Notes under the pieces: model-generated | Told to the model about the DNA's origin: nothing | The model's database searches: none | Seen by the model: only the letters and a program-made list of their open reading frames with translations | Part shown: positions 1-13,100 of the stretch, piece by piece | How the letters are laid out: every line of letters starts with the position of its first letter | How positions within the stretch are numbered: position 1 is the first letter of the stretch | NCBI GenBank assembly: GCA_963922205.1 | Contig: CAWUHX010000115.1 | Span: 434,001-498,000 of the forward strand | Source of the DNA: Romanomermis culicivorax | Taxonomy: Eukaryota; Nematoda; Enoplea; Mermithida; Mermithidae | DNA: 64,000 nt | Direction: 5' to 3' | Made by a program: the position numbers and the translations under genes

Positions 1-361
1 TTAAATCCTCGAAAAATAACCTGTACCGTAACTAAAGGCATTGGATACGTTGTCTCCACAGTAAACTCGGTTGATGTACTGAAGTAATGGTTCTTAATGG
101 ACACGGCTTTTTTGGCTTGGCTCAGTCACGGGTTTTGCTTGGCTCGGGAAGTAAGGGCACCTGGTTGGGCCTGATTTCGTCGCAGGTCACTAATGTAGAT
201 CAGGATGCTATCGAAATTTGTAGTTCACTCTTCTTTGAGCCTGTCAAATAATATTCTTGAAAAGCGACAATAACATTCGTTCAGTTCGAACCTGATATAT
301 TATACTACCCTGTAGGATGTATTTTTCATACTTATGCATTTCTCATAATTGAATTTTCTAG
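1..361. other. Intron sequence upstream of the first visible DDR exon
   Basis: No exon is recognisable here. The stretch ends in a pyrimidine-rich acceptor (TTTTCTAG) directly before the first DDR exon at 362. The discoidin (F5/8-type) domain and signal peptide expected at the N terminus of the receptor must lie left of the window. Confidence 0.5.
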
Positions 362-3300
362 GCGGTCATCTGGATATCGACTTTGAATTCGACGCTCCCC
401 GAAATTTCACTCTCTTACGGGTCTACGTTTATAATTCACGAAAAAAACATATTCGATCATTCACTGAAGCCAAATTGTATTTTTCGGCGACCAACGATTT
501 CAATTTGACCAGTTTTTTGACATATAAACACGATATGGACGTCTTTACTGGTAAAATTATAGAATTTTCATTCTTTCAAATTTGATGCGAATTTTAGATT
601 TTTCCAAAATTTAAGAATCACCAAGTTGGATCGCCATCGTTATTCCGAATAAAATCGCCAAATTCATCAAATGTCAATTCAAATTTTCCGACGAATGGCT
701 ATTGATCAGCGAAATCGATTTCATATCATGTATGTTTATAATTCCATGAATTTGAAAACTTTTTCACAATCTCACCATATTTTGCAGCAGTCGCCCTCGA
801 TTTGGAATCCGATAACGAAATCAAAATATTAAAACCGAATACGATAGAAACGACGAAAATTTGGAAAAAATTCGAAAATTCTAAATCTAATGGTAAAATT
901 TCGCTCGACGATTTAACAATTTCGTCCGTGGCATTGATTATTGGTGAGCTTTTCGTGCTCTTTTTTCCTACAATTTCTTATTAAAATTATGAAACTTTCG
1001 GAAATCTCAGCTGCTCTGGCTCTTGTTTAGTAGGTATCTGTCTGGAAGACTACTCGAAATTACGTTATTCTATTGAAATTATGACATTTTTTTGTTTCTG
1101 TGAAAAAAAGTGTTTTTTTCATGTCAAAATATGATCCATATTGTTGTAACCAAGAATGATCGAGCTACAACTTTTGTAGTTTTAAAACACAGATTATTTC
1201 ACTAAACTCGATGCACTGGCTTTGATTTTCGATTATAAAAAATACGGTAAAACCAGAGAAAATTTCAATAATGGTTTATATCTGAAGTTCAATGTTTCCA
1301 CGTCCTATAAAAACGATATTGTCACACTTTTTTTCAGGTTTCATCGTATTTTTCATCGTCTTCTGCACAGCCGTTCTCATTTTCGCCATTTTCAAACGAA
1401 AAAAATTGCATAAAAAATATTTATCACCCACTTATACGGGTTTGGGCCACCATCACGACGGCGGCGGCGGCAATCGTCAAACCGAACGTATAAACGTTGA
1501 CGTGAAAAATATGCAAATGACTGTTGTATCGTCGTCGGACGAAGTCGTCGGATGTATATGTCCAACGGCGACGACGAGGAAAAATCCTTTGAGCGTTCGG
1601 TTCGGCGGTTTTTTACGACCGATTTCCAAATTGATAGGCCTACCAAGATCGGACGATTCCAAAGAATTCCGCTATTTGTCGGCCAAATCTTCGGACTTTA
1701 ATACCGGTAACTACAGTAAACCATGCATGTTAGGAACATCTTCCATGTAAATTTCCAATTTCCTCCATCAGTGTCCACGCTGTATCGCTATGTTATTGTC
1801 TGTTTTTCTTAAAATGCTTTTAAATAATAGGACTCGAAACCAAGTTATAGTTATTTGTCTTACGAGTTTTTGATAAAACATCTGTCACTTGGAGCACGAT
1901 CAACTAATTCATAACAAATTTTATCATAAAAAATTTGTGAAGAGAATTTGAACCATCAGTACTAATTTTTGTCATGTTTAATTTTTTTAAACACTTTATA
2001 AACAGAGACCATTTTCAAAAAATAGTTTGAGTACCAAAACGATAGCAAGGCAAATCATGACATGTCCCCAGTGATAATTTAATGGGTATATCATGAAAAC
2101 TTATACTTTGATGGGTACGTCATGAAAAGCTTGATCGATATTATGTCTGATTCAAGTAATGATGTTTACGTTCTTGATTTACTCAATATTGATCTCGATC
2201 ATATTTGACCTTCACTTGCGAAATATGTTTTTAAATAACAACGTGAATAAGAAATTTTTAGGAAAAGGAAAAAGTTTACGAAATTTATTGGAAATTTATG
2301 TGGAAACAGATGTAGAATCATGTTATGTCGAAGCAGATGTAGATCATTACATCGAATCAGTCAAGAATGCAAAACCAATCAGCAAGACTTACCGTAGATA
2401 AGAAACTGCATAGAGATTAACTGAGAACTAAAATTTCATGGTTCTTCCCCGATCAATTATTTCAGTACAGCCCTTTGACGTAGTGCTTTCGAACTACCTG
2501 TCTATATTGATGAGACCATGAAAATTCACACAAATTAGTACAAATCGTGAAAATTCTAAGCAAATTTGTGATCAAGTTGATGAATATTTGGTTTGAATAA
2601 ATCGTAAGAGACACTGAAGGCAAATCTGACGTCGAATTCGAAGTCGTGTTGTGTTGTGTAATGCTACGTGTGTTTACTGTATCTTGATTGCACTAGAATT
2701 CAGCAAAATATGAATATTTTAATTCTTCCACAGTTCAACTTCAAGAATGATTAATACTTCTTTCTTTTTAAAAATTCAAACTGGTGATAGAATTTCGCAA
2801 TTTTTATCATCTTTTTTATTACTTTACTTTTCCAGATTCTTCCGAATGCACCGATCCAGTGAATAGCACTTATTCGGGCACAGCGCCGCTCATACCACCC
2901 CAAGTCCCCTTATGTTACCGCGCCAAAAGCGTAACCAAAATTAACCACCAAAAGAGCGACGGCGTCTACTCCACTTTGAAAAGTATCTACGGTAGCGGGA
3001 AATTTCCGTCCAATCCTAGAGGCGAAAAGATTCCGGGTTCTTTACATTATGCGTCGACGGTTATCGTGGTACCCGATGATTATAGAACGTCGCCCAAATC
3101 ACCAAAAAAGTAAGTCAGCTGTGAAAATTTTGATTGTATCCGTCAAAAATTTGCATGTTTTGAAGTACAGTAATTCTGAAACCAAATGTTTCAAACATCT
3201 GATCTCAACGTAAACCTGCACTAAATTTGGATTCGGCCTGCATGATCAAAGTTTTCCATTTAAAAATGATCAGAAGATTTGACAATCCAATATCAATTTT

Positions 3301-6300
3301 GAAAAATCTGGCAAAACAAAATTTTGAAATCCTTCGCGCTATAGTGCGTTCAATAGCCCAGAGAAATGTTACACTAGTTGCTCTTCCTAATGAACGTTAT
3401 TTACACTAAAATTTGTATAAGTATATTTAATAATGGTAAGTAGGCCTAAACATGATCTCAACAGCCAAAGTGGCATAAGATACGAATATCTTATCGACAG
3501 GTCTTTTTGGGAACTGTAATATTGTTCACGTGGTTGGCTTTCCTATTGTAGCATTCTCCAGTATATACGAGCCTGAAGATTATGAACGAGAAGAGATCCG
3601 CTCATAAGCACTTGAAACTTATAAATTTTAAAATCTTCTATCAAACACAATTTTTCGCTTTTCGTAACAGTCTTATTTGCCGAGATAAAGTATAGGCATA
3701 TTTATTTTGCACTAGTTTTATGAAATCTGTGGTGTAAATGAGTTCCAACGGGAAGAAAGACTTATGTAGCATTACTCAACTCGTTTTTTCTCCCGAATGA
3801 AGTATAACTTGTCTCATATTAGAATTTCCATCGGGGAACGTTCCCTCGTGTGCATTGAAAAAAATTGGATTTCAGAAAACATAGCTTCAAACGTAAATAA
3901 GGCAGTCAAAAATAGAGACACAACATTCTAAGTTATGTTGTCGAGTCCAAGCAACAAAATTTTGGTGCAAAATAATTTCCACACATATCGAAAAAGTTTA
4001 AAGTGAGTTCAGCACTTTCCTGCGTAAGGTCGCGTTCCCTGTGCTCCAAACATCTCCATGTGGTCTGATTCCATTCCATTGCCAAGAGATCAGCTTAGAT
4101 GTAAGATGAGATTCTAATCTTCCAAAGACGCTATCCTACTCTAGGAATTACATTTATTTGTCCGAAAAATTTCATATAGATGATACGATTCTTATATCAC
4201 TAAAATAAGTTTTGATTTTTTTAGACAAAAAGAGCCGAAAAATGTGCCCGAAATTGATCTCGATTATGTGAAAATTTTGAAGAAAATCGGCGAAGGGGCT
4301 TTCGGCGAAGTTCATTTGTGTAGTTTGAGCCCTAAAGGCGTTGAATCGGTGAAAACGGATCAAAAATTTGTCGCCTTGAAAATGTTGAGGCAATGCGACG
4401 CTCCGGTGGTGAAGTAAGTTTTTCAGTTACAATAAATAAGACTGACTTCTCAAGAAGTGATCCACGATAGAATTAAGTAAAAATCGGCTTCTTAGAACTG
4501 CTCTTAAAGTAGTTCCAAAAAGCTTGAGGTGCTTCCTTGTGGTATTTTTACTGAGATACCGACAATTCGCCCCCCGTATTTCGCCCCCAGCAATTCGTCC
4601 CCAACACAATTCGCCCCTGAGCAAATCGCCCCCCACAATTTTCCCCCAGTAATTGGCCCCCAATTCACTGTTTTTTAATTTAAAAAATTCAGTTTTAAAT
4701 ATAATTCAACTAGGTTGTTAGCAGTTATGTAATAGCATTTCTACACATCCATACACAATGCATAGAGATTTTTCCCAGCCGAAATAGCATGTTTATTTAT
4801 GAATTCTGCATGCAGAGTGCAAGTATTATGTACAAGAAGAAAAAGATCTACAGTAGAGGTCCCCAAGGTCAGATTTTTCAGGTAGGGGTAAAGTTGAAAA
4901 TTTGCGGGGTAGTGTAGCTAAATGTCCACTAAACACGTCATTTTGTCTTAAAATTAGGCAACTAGTGATTAATTTTTAGGACATTAGGCAGGGGTAATAG
5001 CCCCTCATACCCCTCCCTATGGGATAATCTGATCAACAGCAATGTTCCGAATAAATGTCCACTAATAATTTTTTTAAATTTTCTTTGAATGTAAGATTTT
5101 TTTACTGATGCGATTAGTACTAAGTCAGTATAAGCATTTTTTACTCGTACAGTCAGCAATACAGCGTTTGAGCAGTAGTTCCCTAGAATTGAAGTGGCCG
5201 GTTGCTTTTCCACTTGAAACAAAATGTGTGGCTGAGTTTAAAATGAAAGTTTGCAGCTAAAGTTTATCTGACTGAAAATAATCAATTTCGACCAAAAATT
5301 TGTGAAAAATCTCAACACTGGCAATTTGAAAATTCATATTTTTTCAAGTTCGTAATGATGGTGTCCTAATCCCCAGAAACCATGCCAAATTTTAGTCTAA
5401 TGTCGTGAATATTTGGGAGAATTTACGCAGAACTTTAATTTGTAACACGGATATTATAGGCAGGATTGCGAGTCATGTATGTTCTTCGATCTGCATTTGT
5501 TTTTTATGTTTTTTGTTCCTTTTTTCGTTTAATTTTTTTCTTGTATTTTTTTACTCATTCTCTTTTTCAGATTTTTTCCTTTATATTTTTCTTCTGTTTT
5601 TTCTATTTTTATTTTTATTCTTTTTTGTTTTTGGTACACCGAAAAGTTGTCACGAAAAAGATAGTGAAGAACACGATAGAGTCACACGTAGAATAATTGT
5701 GATATATTACATAACATATCATGGAATTGCTTTTAAATCTAAAGCCAGGTGAGTATAGTACCAGGGGCGAATTACTGGGGGCGAATTGTGTTGGGGCGAA
5801 CTGCAGTGGGAGCAAATTACCATCGGCCAATTGTGGGGGACGAATTGCTGGGGGCGAATTGTCCTAGAACCCTTTTTACTTAACCTTATTCTGGAATTTA
5901 CATTAGCCTACTGTATAAGCATTTTGTTCTGATCAATTTGATACTGAGAAGGAGTTGGATTTTTCAAGTATCTAATCAAGTTTTTGAGATGCAGAATGTC
6001 ATTGAATTTCAAATATTCAGGACATAAAGGCTGTTGAAAGTTGTTTCCAATTCAATAATTCTAGTAAGAACTCTATTATTTGCGTTATTTAAAATACTCC
6101 TGAGAATATTCGTTATCATCATATTGTTCAGAATTCTCAGATTTTTCAAAATCTTCAGACTGTAAAGTTTCAGATTCAAGTGCGCACGGGGTCAGCAAGG
6201 AGCAAGATGCGTGAAAACATAACTGACAAATTTTGGTCATTGGTTTGCCAGTCATTATCTTGCTGACGTCAGAAACACTCCTCTGACCGTCATTAATTTT

Positions 6301-9151
6301 CGAACTTTTTTAGGTCCAACTTCTTGAACGAAGTTTCCATTCTGGCCGAACTCGAAGATCCGAACGTCATTCAACTTTTAGCCGTATGTACGTCCAAGGA
6401 TCCGTGGTTCATGCTTCTAGAATATTTAGAAAATGGCGATTTGTACACTTATCTACGGTCTCATTCGAAAACTTTACAGTAAGATCATACTTGATCTTTT
6501 AGTTGTTGTTGGTTCATGTTTCTTTTGAAGTGTCTCTCATTTCGAGAAAAATGATCAGGTACACTGGAAAAGATAAATTTAAATTTTTGTCGTTTTGTGA
6601 AAGTTTTGCGGCTCAGAAATTCAAATGCTCATTATGGAATGCTTGAAAGACTTGTAAATGACTGAAATTATGAAATTTGGACCAACATTTGAAATTTGTT
6701 CATATTTTTGATTTGTACTATCAACTTTCTTGTTGTGAAAAAAAATCTTTCAGTTACGGTGCCTTAATTCACATGGCTACACAAATAGCGTCGGGTATGA
6801 AACATCTGGAATCGTTGAATTTCGTGCACCGGGATTTGGCGGCCCGAAATTGTTTAGTTGGCCGAGATTTTTCGGTCAAAGTGGGCGATTTCGGTATGGC
6901 CCAATCGACATTTTGCTGTGATTATTATCGATTGGAATCCGGTTACCTATTGCCCGTCCGGTGGATGGCCTGGGAGTGTATTTTATTGGTAATTTTTTTC
7001 AAATACGTTTGAGAAAATCCGTTTGTTTAAAGATACCAGACTTCGGAATTATGTATCAGTACCAAGAAAAGTGTTGAGAACACCTAACAGCAGATTTTTA
7101 GCACACTTTAGGCCTGCATAACTTGATGAAAAATGGATACATGCCATTCTAAGTCGTATTTTTGGGTAGATCTTTTCGAGTATCTATTGATCTAGCACGA
7201 TAAATTTCTTTCTGGCCCTGAAAACGTATATTCTGGGCATCATCAACAACTTCCCGTTTCGGGTCGAACACTTTCTGTCAAATGTTCAGTCCAATAATTC
7301 TTCATGCATGCTTCGGATTATTCGAAAGTTAGATGATCAATGTTATGCCTTAATTTAACATAAATTTTAGCTTTCGTAGGTTTGTGATGAATCATTTATT
7401 TACATTGCGAAAGGTGGCATTTGGTGATAAATTAATCAAAATTACTGTAATATTCAATGTCAGAGTTTCATTAACGTTCGAAAATCACAGGCTGGTGTTG
7501 TAGCTTAAGGCAAAATCACTCATTTCTATAACTTTTCGTGGAGTATTTTTCGACAGATTCCGAAATAATCAACAATTTAAGAAAGAATACAGCCGAAAGA
7601 AATGACTACATCTTTGTAGAATTACTGTCAAAATACATGAGAAAATAATGAATATTTTTATTTTACATTTCCAAGTTCACCAAAAAGTGTTTCGACTATG
7701 ATAATTTCGGTCGGTAACGTACGATCTAAGATCTAACAAATGTCATGATAGGGAACTGTGAAACAGTGGCGATAATACATAAGTTTTCATCTTATGACTA
7801 ATTTTCCAAATTCAGTCTTTATAGTGCACCAAAGAATTACTGATCCTGGACGAATTCTTTGAAACTTATGGGGTATTGCATACAGTCTACCCATACTTCC
7901 AGGATTGAATAAATCTCAGCTATCAAAGAACTTATGAAAGAAATGCGGCTTTCTATGAGGTAGTTCATGTCGCTCTCGAACACTGTCTTACTGCCTCATC
8001 TATTTTAAGGATCAAAAATGTTCTGGTTGCCGGTAGTCCATTTTTCATCTTTTTTTATTCTAGGGTGAGTTTTCACAAAAGTCGGACGTTTGGTCGTTCG
8101 CTGTGACGTTGTGGGAAATTTTATCACTTGCTCAAGCAAAACCATTCGAAGATTTGAATGACGATCAAGTGGTCCAAAATGCACATTTCGTATTCGAACA
8201 AAACGACTTAGCTGTGAGTGATTCTGTTTAATAAACCCTACTTCTTTTCCCCCCAGTTACTGTTTTTTCACACCACACTGAATTTCGTTTGTTTTTTTCT
8301 TTCATTTTTCTGTATTTGTATTCCCAATTTTCTGAAATTCTCTGCTGCTGAAAATGTTGCGTGCCGAAAAAATTTGAATTTTTCTTCCTTCTTTTTTGTC
8401 CTCTGTAATACGTTTCACTCCGTTATCATTATTTTTTCTTCTTTTCGTTCTACATACGATTTTGTTTTTCGACTTCCTGATGGTTGCGTTTATTTTTTTC
8501 TTATGCAGCAACTTTTCTGCGGGCTTGTACTTTTATCCATGGTAGTTATATTCTGTTTTTTTATAAAATGCTTCCAAATAGAAAAGTGACCCAAATCAGT
8601 ACTGTCGTCAAAATCGTTTACATAGAGCTCTTTCTGTAAAATTTTTTACTCTAAAAATTGTTACAGGTTAGGTCAGTGTGCTCACAAGTTTCCAGTCCTA
8701 AACGATATATTGTTCATCAGCAAATCGTGAAAATCTGAAATACTACTTGCTTTCCGCTTTCATTATTTAGAAGCATTTCAAGAAAAACAGACTATAGAGT
8801 TTGTTCTAACAAAATTCTGCAGTTAACCTATGGTGCAAATATCGCGGCACATAATTTATGTTCAGATTTTACAATTTACATTTTGTTTTTAAGCAATATC
8901 CTTCTCTGCCAGCCAACTGCCCCAAAGAAATTTACGATCTTATGCTCGAATGTTGGCAACGAGAAGATCAAAAACGGCCAACTTTCAAAGAAATTTACTT
9001 GTTCCTACAACGGAAAAATTTAGGATTTGATCCTGCGAAAACTTTGCCCATAAATGACCTTTTACACCGACATCAACGCCATTATTATAATACGACAGCG
9101 GGTCATAGCGTACCTTCTGCGGAAAGTGGTGGTTTAACGACGACGAATTGA
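362..9151 (+). CDS. Discoidin domain receptor (DDR) tyrosine kinase, 5' end outside window
   Basis: Collagen-receptor tyrosine kinase, type I plasma-membrane protein. Ten exons, all phase-consistent: 362-550, 616-729, 788-943, 1338-1706 (or 1715), 2836-3109, 4225-4413, 6314-6478, 6754-6988, 8064-8213, 8894-9151; about 698 residues visible. Exons 1-3 encode the DDR-specific DS-like domain, ending in [17 protein letters not shown]. The membrane helix spans exons 3-4 ([20 protein letters not shown], then basic KRKK). Exons 4-5 are the juxtamembrane region. The kinase shows the glycine loop GEGAFGEV, the VALK lysine, [15 protein letters not shown], an activation-loop DYYR typical of DDRs, and [10 protein letters not shown] then SDVWSF. 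It ends about 60 residues past the kinase fold at TGA. DDR identity rests on the DS-like domain, the DYYR loop and the WMAWECIL motif. Whether it matches C. elegans ddr-1 or ddr-2 cannot be told. All catalytic residues are present. Confidence 0.9.
4553..5872. mobile_element. 1.3-kb inverted-repeat element with GGGGCGAATT subterminal arrays
   Basis: Lies in the DDR intron between exons 6 and 7. The left end (4561-4673) is a short array of AATTCGCCCC-like units; the right end (5765-5863) is the same array inverted (GGGGGCGAATT units). The outer boundaries match exactly as GACAATTCGCCCCC at 4561 and GGGGGCGAATTGTC ending at 5863. TTTTTACT occurs on both sides (4545-4552 and 5873-5880), which could be an 8-bp target duplication. 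The interior is AT-rich with a T-tract near 5500-5630 and no credible ORF, so it looks like a non-autonomous DNA element. The superfamily is unknown. Confidence 0.6.
8549..8796. mobile_element. MITE family A copy in DDR intron 9
   Basis: About 250 bp, bounded by inverted ends: left TTCTGTTTTTTTATAAAATG followed by CTTCCAAATA, right TATTTAGAAGC..AAAACAGACTATA. The interior matches the copy at 11019-11264 in the opposite orientation, for example the segment around CGTTTACATAGAGCTC and the segment AACGATATATTGTTCATCAG. No coding capacity. Confidence 0.7.
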
Positions 9152-9531
9152 TAAATTTGATTCGCTTTTGACTGCATTTACAATTTTACAAAAAGCCCGT
9201 TACTGTAAATTTTATTGTAAATCTGTGATATTGATAATTTTTCGCGTTTGTGTAAAGTTTGATCCGTCCGTTCTCTGATTATTTTTCATGTGAAAATGTA
9301 CATTTGGCGACAGTTCATATCCAATCTTGGTTGCTTTAAAGATGAGTAAAAAATGCTGATGATTTTGATCTGATTGTACTATTCCGTTTTTTGCTGTCAC
9401 TTGCTTCTTTCGACTTGCTTCATTTTTTCTCAGTTTCTTGGAATTTTTTTCTGCCGTTCATAATCACGACTGATGAAAGTTTTTTCTTTTTTTTTGAGAA
9501 AATTTCCTCTCATTTTGCTGTTTTTTTCTTC
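9152..9531. other. 3' flank of the DDR gene
   Basis: AT-rich, presumably 3' UTR and start of the convergent intergenic space. No AATAAA was found near the stop codon and no gene is visible. Confidence 0.4.
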
Positions 9532-9678
9532 TTTTTTTCCTTTCTTTTCTTTTCCTTTCTTTTCTTTTCTTTTCTTTTCTTTTCTTTTCTTTTCTTTTCT
9601 TTTCTTTTCTTTTCTTTTCTTTTCTTTTCTTTTCTTTTCTTTTCTTTTCTTTTCTTTTCTTTTTTCTTTTCTTTTTTC

Positions 9679-9709
<31 letters not shown>

Positions 9710-10105
9710 CTTTTCTTTTCTTTTCTTTTCTTTTCTTTTCTTTTCTTTTCTTTTCTTTTCTTTTCTTTTCTTTTCTTTTCTTTTCTTTTCTTTTCTTTTC
9801 TTTTCTTTTCTTTTCTTTTCTTTTCTTTTCTTTTCTTTTCTTTTCTTTTCTTTTCTTTTCTTTTCTTTTCTTTTCTTTTCTTTTCTTTTCTTTTCTTTTC
9901 TTTTCTTTTCTTTTCTTTTCTTTTCTTTTCTTTTCTTTTCTTTTCTTTTCTTTTCTTTTCTTTTCTTTTCTTTTCTTTTCTTTTCTTTTCTTTTCTTTTC
10001 TTTTCTTTTCTTTTCTTTTCTTTTCTTTTCTTTTCTTTTCTTTTCTTTTCTTTTCTTTTCTTTTCTTTTCTTTTCTTTTCTTTTCTTTTCTTTTCTTTTC
10101 TTTTC
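9532..10105. repeat. (TTTTC)n microsatellite, about 570 bp
   Basis: A nearly uninterrupted TTTTC pentamer array (GAAAA on the other strand), with a few longer T runs near 9660-9690. One strand is all pyrimidine, the other all purine. It fills the space between the convergent DDR and K+ channel genes and runs to within about 50 bp of the channel stop codon. The long Phe/Ser/Leu and Lys/Glu/Arg frames across it are artefacts of the repeat. Confidence 0.98.
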
Positions 10106-10157
10106 GAGATGAAAAATAACAAAAGCTTCTATTCCACCAACAACAAAAATTCGAAAT

Positions 10158-13100
10158 TTAGACATATAAATGTTCAACTGAAGAAGACGAATGCGATTTC
10201 ATCTTCGTCCATTGCCCCTTCTCGTTTTCTTTCTTTTCGTTCAACGTTTTTTGACAGTCATTTAAGAGGGTGGAAATTTTCTTAAATAAAATTTTCATTT
10301 CGTCACTCTTCGGTTCGTCGACCGCTCTCCCGATCAAAATCACTTCTTTGTCGGGTAAACATTGTTCGCTGATCAAGTGACGAATGGGTTTTCGTAATAA
10401 ATGAGATTCTGTTGTTTGGACGGACATTTCTTTGAAATTAGTTTCCACTTGGCAACTCTTATTTGTCGATTGCGGGCCCACTTGAACGCCTTTGGTCCTC
10501 AGTCTAGCTTTGCGGGTCCATTCTTCAACCAAGGCGCTTTGCTGATTTTCGCTCATAAAGTTGATCAACCAAGTTCCTTCTGAATCGGAAATTTTTTTAA
10601 TTTCGTCTTCGATTTGATGACTTTCTTCCACCAAATGATCGTTTTCTTCCATTTCGGATTGTAAGTATTTTTCGCGAATTTTCTTCATCAATTTTTCGAC
10701 AATGTAAGCGACTTTGACTTGCATCAAGTTCCAGCACATGCTCACGAAACTCATGCCGATAATGATGAATGTAAAACACCAGATCATGTTTGTAGAATGA
10801 TGCGGAGTTATGTCACCTGCGAAAAGAAGGTGAGAATTATGATTGATAATAAAGTTGCAGAAGGCTCAAATTTGAGTTTTCTAATGCTACCTTGAGGTCG
10901 ATAGCTTATAGAAATCTTATAGTTAGGATAAATTAATCACTTCTGTTCTTGGAATTTTTTTCACATACTTCGATTACGCGTTATTTGACGAATAACCAGT
11001 AATATAGACTGACTATCTATAGTCTGTTTTTCTTGAAATGCTTCCAAATAATAAAAATGGAAAGCAAATAGTATTTCAGATTTTCACGATTTTCTAATGA
11101 ACAATATATCATACAGGTATGGAAATTTTTGAGCGCACTGAGCTCACCTTTAACAATTTTTTGAGTGAAAAATTTTATGGTAAAAGCTCTATGTAAACGA
11201 TTTTGACGACGTACTGATTTGTGTCACTTTTCTATTTGGAAGCATTTTATAAAAAAACAGACTTTTTTCTATTTGGAAGCATTTTATAAAAAAACTGTTT
11301 TTCTCGAGATGCTACAAAACAAAAAAAAAGTGCGAAGCAAATATGTTACGCGCTACCTGAAATTCGTGAGCACACTCTGCCACCTTTAACAATTCATTTG
11401 AGGGAAAAATTTTATTTTCATTACTTTGTCTCCGTGTTTTTTTCTGCACAGCGCTGACTTTTTAGGCTTCGTGCAGAATTTTTTTTGGCAATTTCTGCAC
11501 TGGTGCAGCGGAGCAGCATTTTTTGAGTAATGTGTTTGATCACATAAATTCTCCTATAATGTGTCAATCATTGATTCTGAACTTTTAAAATCGGTAATTT
11601 TTCTTATTTTAAGACTTTAAAATGTCTATTCAAAAAACTATAGATTCATTCAAATTTAACATTGAATTACACATTTTATTTGCTTTTTTCCTATATTCAC
11701 TATTATTGTGTTGTAACAGGCACTGTTTTTTATCCCCAAATCGTGCCTTTTGGGGGAAAAAATTCGGAAAAGGGAAAAAGATTTTGTGGTCTTTTTTTAT
11801 TTGGGGAAGAAACATTTGTGAATCGGTCGCATACAGAAAAGATGCATTTGGTGCATTTTAGAAGGTAATAATCTCACATTTTTCCGGCGCCGGCTATAAC
11901 TTCAATTATCATTATTAGTATGTATTACCTAGCTCAGGCGCGGCTTTTAGCATGTCTACCTTCACTTACCACTTAATCTATAATGGTTTTCATCATCATT
12001 TTCATGATCGTATTATCTCATGTTTTAATCGGTAATGTTCAATATTTTATCTTGATATTTAATGAAGATTCACATTTTTTCCTTGACACATTTTTTGAGA
12101 AAGATCAATACGTCAAGTCTCTAAACTTTTTGAAGCGATTATCAAAATCAGATCAATTCAGAAGCTTCATGGAAGTAGTTTTCGGAAATTTCTACTCTTC
12201 TTATTCTTATCTTTTCGGGCAAGTTCATGAGAGTTTACGAATAAATTACTCGTTTTAAAATTTTTTCAAATAATAAAATTCTAGAAATTAGAACTTTTGA
12301 ACACAAAGTTAATTCTTGAAATAAATGTTCGGGAAATTGATTTTTTAGCGTCGCAGAATGTCAATACCCCAAAAAAATTTTCGGTGCATCGCGTCGCAAA
12401 AATTAATACCTTTTTTTGGGCTGTCACTTGTCATCATAAAGTCGTTATGCTCTTGGGTAGTTTGCTGGAAAATTTGTTAAACAATGCTTGCAGATTAGAC
12501 TTCGATCAAACTCGAAGATTTCAATTTTTTCCTCTATTCTAATAAATTGATGGCTCTAAAAACATCAGAAGGTTCGAAAAAGCTCAAAAACACACTAATA
12601 AAGCGTCCATGAGCATTTTAAAGCGAAAAACGACTTCGGAAAAATGGGGAAACAAATTTTGTGCCCTCTGCCCATTTGGGAAAAGGCTCGCGGGAAAAAG
12701 CAGTGGTAACAGAACAGGAGAAAACCACAGGACAGAAACCTTTTTTAGCTTTTCTGTGCAGAAAGCGGGTGCAGAAAAAACACTGCTTTGTGTAAACTAT
12801 TTTGAGTCTTCTTCACATCAGAAATCGCATAAATATGAAAAAATAGAAAAGTTGACATATACCACCTTATCGACTACTGAAAGATATTTAAAGGAAAAAC
12901 TTGCACTTAATAGATGATCTCGAAAACTGAAATAATGCTCACATGACTATAGTCTATTTCTTTTGAAATAGCAGATGGAGCGCGTCGGTGAAAGTATTCG
13001 GAAACAATAGTAAGCTGGTTACTGTAATCAATAAAAAAATTTCTCGTTGGTCAGCGACAAACGCACTGACTGATAATTTTTTCCAATAACCTGGTCAAGT

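Noticed and set aside
9391..10285. Long Phe/Ser/Leu-rich and Lys/Glu/Arg-rich frames on both strands
   Set aside because: They are translations of the TTTTC microsatellite; a five-base unit leaves frames open without selection.
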